A stretch of 37,233 nt of DNA from SXRF01 sp039808985 (GTDB taxonomy: Bacteria; Pseudomonadota; Alphaproteobacteria; Rickettsiales; SXRF01), in NCBI GenBank assembly GCA_039808985.1, contig JBDHUC010000021.1:1-37233 (forward strand), in the 5' to 3' direction. Both the position numbers and the translations under genes were made by a program. Positions 31,266 to 37,233 of the stretch are shown in pieces. The notes beneath the pieces were generated by a model. That model was not told the DNA's origin and did no database searches. It worked only from the letters and a program-made list of their open reading frames with translations. Each line of letters starts with the position of its first letter. Within the stretch, counting starts at the first letter, position 1.

Positions 31266-31880
31266 ATTACAAATTTTGTATATATTGGTGATTTGCCAGC
31301 GAATGTAATGCTTAGCGGCGACATAGCGGTTGATACTGAAGCGATGGGACTTAATAATAAGCGCGATCGCCTGTGCCTTGTTCAGGTTTCTGATGGTAAT
31401 GGAGATGCCCATCTTGTGCAGTTTGAAAATGGCAAATATAACGCCCCTAACCTTGTAAAGCTGCTTACAGACAGCAAGCGTACCAAGATTTTTCACTTTG
31501 CCCGTTTTGACCTGTCGATAATGCAGCAATATCTTGGTATACGCATAAACCCTGTTTATTGCACCCGTACGGCATCGCGCCTGGTACGTACTTATACTGA
31601 CAAGCATGGCTATAAGGATATATGCCGGGAATTGCTTGGTATAGATGTTTCCAAGCAGCAGCAAAGCTCTTATTGGGGAGCAAAAACCCTGACCGCCGAG
31701 CAGGTGGAATACGCGGCTTCTGATGTATTGCATCTGCATAAGCTGAAAACCCGGCTCGATGAAATGCTGGCGCGCGAAGGCAGGTCAGAGCTTGCCAAAG
31801 CGACATTTGATTTCCTTCCATACCGCGCTGAACTTGATGTGGCTGGTTGGGAGAATGAGGATATTTTTGCCCATAGCTGA
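31266..31880 (+). CDS. Ribonuclease D-like 3'-5' exonuclease, probable ATT start
   Basis: This short DEDDy exonuclease lacks the HRDC domains of E. coli RNase D, as is usual in alphaproteobacteria. Catalytic motifs are DTEAMGL, FHFARFDLSIM and YAASDVLHLHKL. With ATT at 31266 it has 204 residues and begins (M)TNFVYIGDLPANV; this upstream part resembles the usual N-terminus with a GDLP phrase. The first conventional start is TTG at 31293, which would remove nine residues of that segment and has no good ribosome-binding site. It probably trims tRNA or other stable RNA 3' ends. It lies five bases before kdsD. Confidence 0.88.
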   Translation: MTNFVYIGDLPANVMLSGDIAVDTEAMGLNNKRDRLCLVQVSDGNGDAHLVQFENGKYNAPNLVKLLTDSKRTKIFHFARFDLSIMQQYLGIRINPVYCTRTASRLVRTYTDKHGYKDICRELLGIDVSKQQQSSYWGAKTLTAEQVEYAASDVLHLHKLKTRLDEMLAREGRSELAKATFDFLPYRAELDVAGWENEDIFAHS

Positions 31881-31884
31881 TGTG

Positions 31885-32838
31885 ATGGAAAATAAAGACA
31901 TAGAATATGGCAAGGCGGTTTTAGCGCAGGAAATACTTGGCCTGGAAGCGCTGTCTTCCAGCCTTGGGCAGGCTTTCGCACAGGCGGTTGCCCTGATAGC
32001 CGAGCTAAAAGGCCGTGTTATTATAACCGGAATGGGCAAAAGCGGACATGTTGCCCGTAAGATAGCGGCTACCATGAGCTCTACCGGGACACCCGCCTAT
32101 TTTGTGCATCCCGGCGAAGCAAGCCATGGCGATATGGGGATGATAACATGTGATGATGCAGTGCTTGCCCTGTCTAATTCAGGCGAAACAGCAGAGCTTT
32201 CAGACATTATAGGATATTGCAAGCGCTTTTCGATACCTCTGATCGGGGTTGCAAGACGTAGTGGATCAATGCTGGTTGAGGCCGCAGATATTGCTATGGT
32301 GCTTCCGGAAGTCCCGGAAGCCTGCATAACCGGCGCGCCAACAACTTCTACAACCATGATGATGGCGCTTGGCGATGCCTTGAGCGTTGCGTTGGTAAAC
32401 AGGCGCGGGTTCAGCAAGCAGGATTTTTCTGTTTTTCACCCAGGCGGCAAGCTGGGCAAGGCTTTTATCCGGGTTTCTGACCTTATGCATGGCCCTTCTG
32501 AATTACCCCTGGTTCGGGAAAATGATATAATGCGTGATGTTATTCTTGTTATGACCTCAAAGCGTTTTGGCTGTGCCGGGGTTATTATAAGCGATGGTAC
32601 ATTGTCTGGAATAATTACTGATGGCGATTTAAGAAGGCATATGCAGGCCGGGTTATTAGAAAAAATGGCAAAAGATGTGATGAAGCCCTCGCCATTTGCC
32701 ATAAGGCCACAGGCGCTGGCGGTTGAAGCGCTTGCTATTATGAACGAGCATTCAATCACCAGCCTGTTTGTAACAGAAGAAAATAAACCGGTTGGAATTA
32801 TCCATATACATGATTGCCTGCGCTCAGGTATAGCCTGA
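31885..32838 (+). CDS. kdsD: Arabinose-5-phosphate isomerase (KdsD/KpsF)
   Basis: This 317-residue enzyme interconverts ribulose-5-phosphate and arabinose-5-phosphate, the first committed step to Kdo for lipopolysaccharide. The N-terminal SIS domain has GMGKSGHVARKIAATMSSTG, FVHPGEASHGDMGM and LSNSGETAEL; two CBS domains fill the C-terminal half (DLMHGPSELPLV..., DVMKPSPFAIRPQA...). The start is taken at ATG 31885 (GTG at 31882 is possible); a frame extension further upstream overlaps RNase D and is not used. It begins the Kdo/LPS-transport block. Confidence 0.95.
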   Translation: MENKDIEYGKAVLAQEILGLEALSSSLGQAFAQAVALIAELKGRVIITGMGKSGHVARKIAATMSSTGTPAYFVHPGEASHGDMGMITCDDAVLALSNSGETAELSDIIGYCKRFSIPLIGVARRSGSMLVEAADIAMVLPEVPEACITGAPTTSTTMMMALGDALSVALVNRRGFSKQDFSVFHPGGKLGKAFIRVSDLMHGPSELPLVRENDIMRDVILVMTSKRFGCAGVIISDGTLSGIITDGDLRRHMQAGLLEKMAKDVMKPSPFAIRPQALAVEALAIMNEHSITSLFVTEENKPVGIIHIHDCLRSGIA

Positions 32839-32839
32839 T

Positions 32840-33421
32840 ATGTCATCAATGGCAAAATACACAAGAATGGTATTGCTGGGTAAGAATTTCCTATGGATTC
32901 TTGCTACAGGGATTATTGCCGTGGTTGTGTGGATAGCATCCAGCAGCAATGGTGATAATGGTGGGCGCATGGTATTTACCAATGTTCCCAAAAGCGTTGA
33001 ACTTGAAAATATTATGCAGAAACCACGCTACCAGGGAGTCGATGTCCATAATAGGCCTTACACTATAGAGGCTGATAATGCCCTGCAAAAAGACAAGGAT
33101 ACCATATTGCTGGAAAATGTCAGCGCGGACATGACGGGCGATAATAATGCATGGATTGCCCTGAAATCTGGTTCAGGCGTATTAAACACCGAAACAAAGC
33201 AAATGGAATTGCTGAAAGGAGTTGAGATTTTCTATGAAGGCGGTTACCAGTTTCGCACTGACCATGCCCATGTGGATATTGGCAAGGGTTCAGCCACCGG
33301 AAATAGCCCTATCGAAGGCCAGGGTGGGGCCGGAACCATTGAAGCTAAAAGCTTTTCTATCGTTGAACGTGGAAATATTATAAACTTTAACGGTTCGGTA
33401 AGGATGTTGTTGTATCACTAG
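32840..33421 (+). CDS. lptC: LPS export protein LptC
   Basis: This 193-residue bitopic inner-membrane protein has one transmembrane segment (about 15-33) and a periplasmic beta-jellyroll domain. LptC receives LPS from LptB2FG and passes it to LptA. Recognisable features are the PRYQGVDVHNRPYTIEADNA and EGGYQFRTDHAHVDI segments, typical of alphaproteobacterial LptC. It begins one base after kdsD and is followed seven bases later by lptA, consistent with one operon. Confidence 0.9.
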   Translation: MSSMAKYTRMVLLGKNFLWILATGIIAVVVWIASSSNGDNGGRMVFTNVPKSVELENIMQKPRYQGVDVHNRPYTIEADNALQKDKDTILLENVSADMTGDNNAWIALKSGSGVLNTETKQMELLKGVEIFYEGGYQFRTDHAHVDIGKGSATGNSPIEGQGGAGTIEAKSFSIVERGNIINFNGSVRMLLYH

Positions 33422-33428
33422 GAGTAAG

Positions 33429-34205
33429 ATGACTGTTAGAAATATTATAAAATCAGTGTTTTCAGCGGCTATTATTGGCACGCTGCTTTTGTCGTTTGTG
33501 CCATATTCATATGCCGCGTCCGATAGTCACAAGAAGGAGGCTGCTAAGTCTGCGCATAAAACCACAGCTAAAAAACATACAGCTAAAGCTTCATCTAAAG
33601 CTCCTGCCAAAAAGACTTCCAAACCGGCAGCTAAAAAATCAGCAGTCGGCCCTGGTAAATATAAAAGCAGTGGCCCTATTGAAATAACCTCTGATTCTTT
33701 GCAGGTTCTACAGCAGGAGCGCAAGGCCATTTTTACCGGCCATGTATTAGCAGTCCAGGGCGATGTTCATATTAAATCAGAAAAAATGACCGTTTTTTAT
33801 AAGAATGCCGATTCTTCTAATGATAAGGAAAAGGCAACGGCCAAAAAGGATAAGGCGGCAGCGGGTGATATTGTGCCTGAGAAGAACGGGATTGAAAAAA
33901 TAGTTGTGGAAGATAAAGTATTTTTAAGTACGCCTGAAGAAACAGCCAGCGGCGCGCATGGGCTTTATGATGTTGTGAACCATAAAATTTTCTTAAATGA
34001 TAATGTGGTACTTACCCGCGATAAAAATATACTAAAAGGCGACAGGCTGGTTTATGATTTTGAGACCGGCAAGAGCGAGCTTAATGCGCCAGGTGCCGCC
34101 TCTACATCTGCTGGAGGCGCTGATAAACCTAAACAGCGCGTTAAGGCATTATTTGTTCCTGATGATAAAAAAGAAGATACTAAAAAAGAACCAGCAAAGA
34201 AATAA
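33429..34205 (+). CDS. lptA: LPS periplasmic bridge protein LptA with lysine-rich segments
   Basis: This 258-residue secreted protein has a signal peptide (about 1-30) and the OstA/LptA jellyroll: IEITSDSLQVLQQERKAIFTGHV (about 81-103) and VVEDKVFLSTPEETASGAHGLYD (from about 159). LptA multimerises to carry LPS across the periplasm to LptD. Unusual are three Lys/Ala-rich, probably disordered stretches: residues 33-76, an insertion at about 126-150, and the C-terminal tail. The insertion between strands is common in alphaproteobacteria; the histone-H1-like N-terminal stretch is longer than in most. lptB follows 17 bases later. Confidence 0.92.
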   Translation: MTVRNIIKSVFSAAIIGTLLLSFVPYSYAASDSHKKEAAKSAHKTTAKKHTAKASSKAPAKKTSKPAAKKSAVGPGKYKSSGPIEITSDSLQVLQQERKAIFTGHVLAVQGDVHIKSEKMTVFYKNADSSNDKEKATAKKDKAAAGDIVPEKNGIEKIVVEDKVFLSTPEETASGAHGLYDVVNHKIFLNDNVVLTRDKNILKGDRLVYDFETGKSELNAPGAASTSAGGADKPKQRVKALFVPDDKKEDTKKEPAKK

Positions 34206-34222
34206 TAATAAATGGTTATATT

Positions 34223-35038
34223 ATGTCGCTATTGAAAGATAAGAAAAACAATAAAACCCAGGAGCAGCCAAAAAGCAGCGAGATGGAAAACAGCGCACCA
34301 AGGCTGGTTACAACCTATGGTGGGCTTGTTGCCGAGCATATCGGCAAGCGCTATGGCGGAAGGCCGGTAGTGCGTGACGTAAGCCTGCGTGTACGCCGTG
34401 GCGAGGCTGTCGGCCTGCTTGGTCCAAACGGTGCTGGTAAAACAACATGTTTCTACATGATAACAGGCCTTGTGCGCCCTGATATGGGGCAGATAATGCT
34501 TGATGGCGAAGATATAACCCGCCTTCCCATGTATCGCCGCGCCCGCCAGGGAATTGGTTATCTGCCGCAGGAAGCTTCAATTTTTCGTGGCCTAACGGTT
34601 GAGCAGAATATTTTATCGGTTCTGGAAATACATGAAAAAAATGCTGATTCAAGACAAGCGCAGCTTGATGAATTGCTTGCAGAATTTTCTATAACCCATT
34701 TGCGCCTTGCTCTGGGTATAACTCTTTCTGGAGGCGAGCGCAGGCGCGTTGAAATCGCCCGTGCCCTTGCCAGCCATCCTTCATTCGTCCTGCTTGACGA
34801 GCCGCTTGCAGGTATTGACCCTATTGCGGTTGATGAAGTCCGTGGCCTTGTGAAGCATTTAAAGAACCGCGGCATTGGTGTTTTGATAACCGACCATAAT
34901 GTGCGCGAAACATTAGATATTATTGACCGCGCTTATATAATGCATGACGGTTGCGTATTAATGGAAGGCAGCCCTTCTGAAATCGTAAATAACGTGGATG
35001 TACGCCGAGTTTATCTTGGTGAGAGATTCAGCCTGTAA
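34223..35038 (+). CDS. lptB: LPS export ABC transporter ATPase LptB
   Basis: This 271-residue ATPase powers LPS extraction with LptF and LptG (not in the window). Walker A is GPNGAGKTT (about 72-80), the Q-loop region GIGYLPQEASIFRGLTVEQN is the LptB hallmark, the signature is LSGGERRRVEIARAL and Walker B is FVLLDEPLAGIDP, with switch histidine in ITDHNVRET. The N-terminus carries an extra hydrophilic ~25 residues before the ABC domain, in place of the very short usual start. Confidence 0.97.
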   Translation: MSLLKDKKNNKTQEQPKSSEMENSAPRLVTTYGGLVAEHIGKRYGGRPVVRDVSLRVRRGEAVGLLGPNGAGKTTCFYMITGLVRPDMGQIMLDGEDITRLPMYRRARQGIGYLPQEASIFRGLTVEQNILSVLEIHEKNADSRQAQLDELLAEFSITHLRLALGITLSGGERRRVEIARALASHPSFVLLDEPLAGIDPIAVDEVRGLVKHLKNRGIGVLITDHNVRETLDIIDRAYIMHDGCVLMEGSPSEIVNNVDVRRVYLGERFSL

Positions 35039-35040
35039 AT

Positions 35041-35121
35041 TAGTTACTAGTTGCTAGTTGCTGAAAATAAATTCTAATATTATGCTCTGCATCAATAGTA
35101 AAAACTGACAACTGGCAACGA
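35041..35121. repeat. Intercistronic imperfect palindrome with AGTTGCT-type arms
   Basis: Between lptB and rpoN, a left arm of near-tandem units (AGTTACT, AGTTGCT, AGTTGCT; 35042-35062) is matched by a complementary right arm (AACTGACAACTGGCAAC, about 35102-35119). The loop of ~40 bases is AT-rich. The design resembles the GTG-armed palindromes at 4573 and 27729, with a different unit. The right arm ends five bases before the rpoN start and could mask it. Confidence 0.6.
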
Positions 35122-35124
35122 AAT

Positions 35125-36615
35125 ATGAACGCACCCAAACTTGAACTCCGCCAGGGACAATCACTGGTGATGACACAAGCCTTGCAGCAATCTATAAAGC
35201 TGCTTCAGTGCAATTCCATTGAGTTGCGTGAATTTGTCGAGCAGGCATTGGAAGAAAATCCGTTTCTTGCGCAGGATGATTCAGAGGCTGGTGATGCTGT
35301 TGAGGCAGGGCAGGAAACCACAAAAACTTCCGATAACGATGAGCCGAGAGAAGCAGATTTCAGCAGTGATGAGAATTTCTCATCCGATATGCAATCTGAT
35401 GAAAACTGGGATGAAAGCGCTAGTATAGATGCTGATTACCTGCGTTATGACCACGGTTCCAGCAGCAGTTCCTCCGGCTATGACGAGCAGGACGATACGC
35501 GTACGATAGAAGATAACCCATCATCGGGTATTTCCCTGCGCGAGCATCTCCTTGGCCAGCTTAATATGGATGTGCATGATTCCGGCAAACGCCTTATCGG
35601 TGCCCAGCTAATAGATATGGTTGATGATGCCGGGTACATTAAGGATGACCTCACGCCATTGTGCGAAATGTTTGGTGTGGAAATGCCTGAAATCGAAGAA
35701 ACCCTTGCGCTTCTGCAAAGATTTGACCCTGTGGGGATTTGTGCGCGCAACCTAAGCGATTGCCTGGCCCTTCAACTGCGCGAAAAAAACCGCCTCGACC
35801 CGGCCATGCAGAAGCTGCTTGCGAATTTAAACCTGCTGGGCGACAGCCGTTTTGATGAGTTACAGAAAAAATGCGGCGTGGATAAGGAAGATTTGCGCCA
35901 GATGATAGCCGAGATACGCGAGCTTAATCCAAAGCCCGGAAGTGGATTTACCCATGAAATATCGCAAACGCTTGAGCCGGATATTTCTGTCCGCCGCTTA
36001 AATGATGGCAACTGGCATGTCGAGCTTAATATGGGTAATTTCCCGAAAATAATGGTGAATAAAAGATTTTATAAAAAAGTCAGCAGCGAAACCCGCAATA
36101 AAAAAGACAAGGATTATCTAAGCGAGCAATTCGGAACCGCTAACTGGCTGGTGCGTGCCCTTGAACAACGCGCCCAGACAATGCTTAAAGTATCCAGTGA
36201 ACTGGTAAAGCAGCAGGATGCTTTCTTCCGCCTTGGCGTGCGCTACATGAAGCCGATGACGCTTAAGGATATTGCGGCGGCAACCGGATACCATGAAAGC
36301 ACCATTTCGCGTGTTACTAACGGTAAATACCTGCTTTGCCCACGCGGGACTTTCGAGCTTAAATATTTCTTTACCTCGGCGCTGGCGCGTATACAGGGAG
36401 GTGGCGATGATGTTTCCAGCCAGTCGGTCAAGCATTTCATAGCCGAAATGATACTTAAGGAAAAACCAGATAAAATCCTGCTCGATGAAGATATTGTGGA
36501 ATTGCTTAAAGAGCGAAATATTACCGTAGCCAGGCGTACAGTCGCTAAATACCGTGAGGCTATGGGCATAGCCTCCTCGCCAAAACGTAAACGAGAGAAG
36601 CAAAACGCCCTATAA
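35125..36615 (+). CDS. rpoN: RNA polymerase sigma-54 factor
   Basis: This 496-residue sigma factor directs transcription that depends on AAA+ enhancer-binding activators. Region I is Gln/Leu-rich (QSLVMTQALQQSIKLLQ, about 12-28), region II is a long acidic Ser/Asp linker (about 50-135), and region III contains the core-binding domain, the HTH and the RpoN box ARRTVAKYRE (469-478), which reads the -24 element. It follows lptB, as is usual. No activator gene is in the window. hpf and ptsN, which often follow rpoN, are not present downstream. Confidence 0.97.
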   Translation: MNAPKLELRQGQSLVMTQALQQSIKLLQCNSIELREFVEQALEENPFLAQDDSEAGDAVEAGQETTKTSDNDEPREADFSSDENFSSDMQSDENWDESASIDADYLRYDHGSSSSSSGYDEQDDTRTIEDNPSSGISLREHLLGQLNMDVHDSGKRLIGAQLIDMVDDAGYIKDDLTPLCEMFGVEMPEIEETLALLQRFDPVGICARNLSDCLALQLREKNRLDPAMQKLLANLNLLGDSRFDELQKKCGVDKEDLRQMIAEIRELNPKPGSGFTHEISQTLEPDISVRRLNDGNWHVELNMGNFPKIMVNKRFYKKVSSETRNKKDKDYLSEQFGTANWLVRALEQRAQTMLKVSSELVKQQDAFFRLGVRYMKPMTLKDIAAATGYHESTISRVTNGKYLLCPRGTFELKYFFTSALARIQGGGDDVSSQSVKHFIAEMILKEKPDKILLDEDIVELLKERNITVARRTVAKYREAMGIASSPKRKREKQNAL

Positions 36616-36716
36616 TTTTATGTAATTACAAATGCTTATATCTTTTGATGGTTTGTAATAATCCTTTCACGGAAGCTTCACACAATTTTTTTGGCAAGTT
36701 TGCTATTATAGCTATT

Positions 36717-37106
36717 ATGGAAAAAATATATCCCGAAACCGAGCAAGATAATAAAAATCTCAAGATGCACCCAGGCGATGTGATCGTTGATGGCATGGTT
36801 GTGCCGCAGCATGTAATTTTTGAACTTAAAAAGAATAATTTATCGGTGGATAATTTTAGTAAAGGTGAACTTGAGGATATAATTATAGCATGTTCTAAGG
36901 ATGGGGCTTTGGTAGACGACCATGAAGGCGGTACACTGCGCGACAAAATGCTATTAACTGAAACAGAACGCAGTCGGCAAAGAAACAAAAAAAGCTGGGT
37001 TGAAAGATGTTGCCCGGAAGGCCATGATTGTGAAGAGCACCGGAAAAAAATTAAAGAGGAACGAAAAGCCAGAAAATCAGGCCATCACGTTGTAGAAAGC
37101 TGCTGA
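36717..37106 (+). CDS. Small protein of unknown function with Cys/His-rich C-terminus
   Basis: I do not recognise this protein. From ATG 36717 it has 129 residues or slightly more, depending on the start; an in-frame TTG/ATG at 36645/36648 would add 24 residues. No ribosome-binding site decides between them. It is hydrophilic, without membrane segment. The N-terminal half is mixed alpha/beta (GDVIVDGMVVPQHVIFELKK), the C-terminal half is charged with the cluster CCPEGHDCEEH, a possible metal site, and a basic helix (KKIKEERKARKS). It lies between rpoN and an insertion sequence, so it may be accessory DNA or a decayed gene. Confidence 0.55.
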   Translation: MEKIYPETEQDNKNLKMHPGDVIVDGMVVPQHVIFELKKNNLSVDNFSKGELEDIIIACSKDGALVDDHEGGTLRDKMLLTETERSRQRNKKSWVERCCPEGHDCEEHRKKIKEERKARKSGHHVVESC

Positions 37107-37118
37107 ATATACTATTTT

Positions 37119-37233
37119 GGGGCTGTCCCAGATAACTAGTTAAGAAGTTTCTTAACCCATTGTTTTAGTTGCTTTAGTTGCGATTGAGGATTTGGGTTAT
37201 TAAATCTCCATTCGCATTCCTTCAAAAATAATA
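37119..37233 (-). mobile_element. Terminus of an IS1595-like insertion sequence (cut by window edge)
   Basis: The sequence GGGGCTGTCCCAGATAA (37119-37135) looks like an IS terminal inverted repeat. Directly inside it a minus-strand frame ends, whose C-terminus resembles IS1595-family transposases. Only one end is visible, so the second repeat and the target duplication cannot be checked. Confidence 0.55.
37136..37233 (-). CDS. Transposase C-terminus, IS1595-like, partial
   Basis: On the minus strand a frame enters from the window edge and stops at TAG (37136-37138). The visible ~31 residues include LKECEWRFNNPNP and a basic end WVKKLLN. The phrase L-K-E-(C/F)-E-(F/W)-R-F-N is characteristic of the end of IS1595-family DDE transposases. 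The rest lies beyond the window, so intactness is unknown. Confidence 0.55.
   Translation of the reverse strand, partial: LFLKECEWRFNNPNPQSQLKQLKQWVKKLLN

Noticed and set aside
31245..31739. 164-residue minus-strand frame over RNase D
   Set aside because: It is antisense to a gene with clear catalytic motifs.
31759..31884. N-terminal extension of KdsD overlapping RNase D
   Set aside because: The residues are the out-of-frame reading of the RNase D gene, and family length fits the start at 31885.
36625..36659. 8-bp stem ATTACAAA/TTTGTAAT after rpoN as a terminator
   Set aside because: The stem is AT-rich, the loop is 19 bases and no T-run follows; it would be a weak terminator at best.

Overview
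The window is a piece of an alphaproteobacterial chromosome, moderately AT-rich. Several gene orders support this: aroA-cmk-rpsA-sppA-ihfB-lapA-trpF-trpB-trpA, rlpA-tmk-holB-metG-tatD-MBL, rpsT next to dnaA, and RNase D-kdsD-lptC-lptA-lptB-rpoN. It also carries an FzlA-type GST-like protein, which is essentially confined to Alphaproteobacteria. I cannot name the order. The trp genes argue against Rickettsia itself, but the density of palindromic repeats, one of them inside a coding region, recalls Rickettsiales and related host-associated lineages.

Layout. 1-353 is non-coding repeat DNA. 354-8644 (minus strand) is a long series running from an AroA-Cmk fusion through rpsA, sppA, ihfB and lapA to trpF-trpB-trpA. 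8699-15471 (minus) is a tightly packed operon, mltB-rlpA-tmk-holB-metG-tatD-MBL, in which most junctions overlap or abut. 15523-16020 (minus) is a lysine-rich secreted protein with a clear intrinsic terminator. 16118-17347 (plus) is a glycerol-1-phosphate dehydrogenase-like gene, convergent with ccmB-ccmA (minus, 17404-18650). 18757-22695 (plus) is acnA, a small unknown gene and meaB. After a mosaic of palindromic repeats comes the replication cluster on the minus strand, 22936-30138: rpsT, rhodanese, dnaA, dnaN, recF, gyrB. The 388-base gap 30139-30526 is where transcription turns outward in both directions; it holds one strong DnaA box and an AT-rich tract and is a candidate origin. 30527-36615 (plus) carries fzlA, RNase D, kdsD, lptC, lptA, lptB and rpoN, followed by a small unknown gene. 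The window ends in the terminus of an IS1595-like insertion sequence.

How the genes work together. The left half combines translation and nucleotide supply (rpsA, cmk, tmk, metG), amino-acid synthesis (trp, aroA), DNA architecture (ihfB) and peptidoglycan turnover (mltB, rlpA). The centre is a replication-initiation and clamp block. The right half builds and exports lipopolysaccharide (kdsD, lptABC) and shapes division (fzlA). I found no phage genes, CRISPR array, rRNA or tRNA.

Most notable: (1) the first ~35 residues of RecF are encoded by a copy of the palindromic repeat found elsewhere in the window; (2) RNase D appears to start at an ATT codon behind a well-placed ribosome-binding site; (3) AroA and Cmk are fused; (4) intercistronic hairpins have arms built of degenerate short repeats, seen beside sppA, dnaN and rpoN; (5) dnaA is translationally coupled behind a rhodanese gene.
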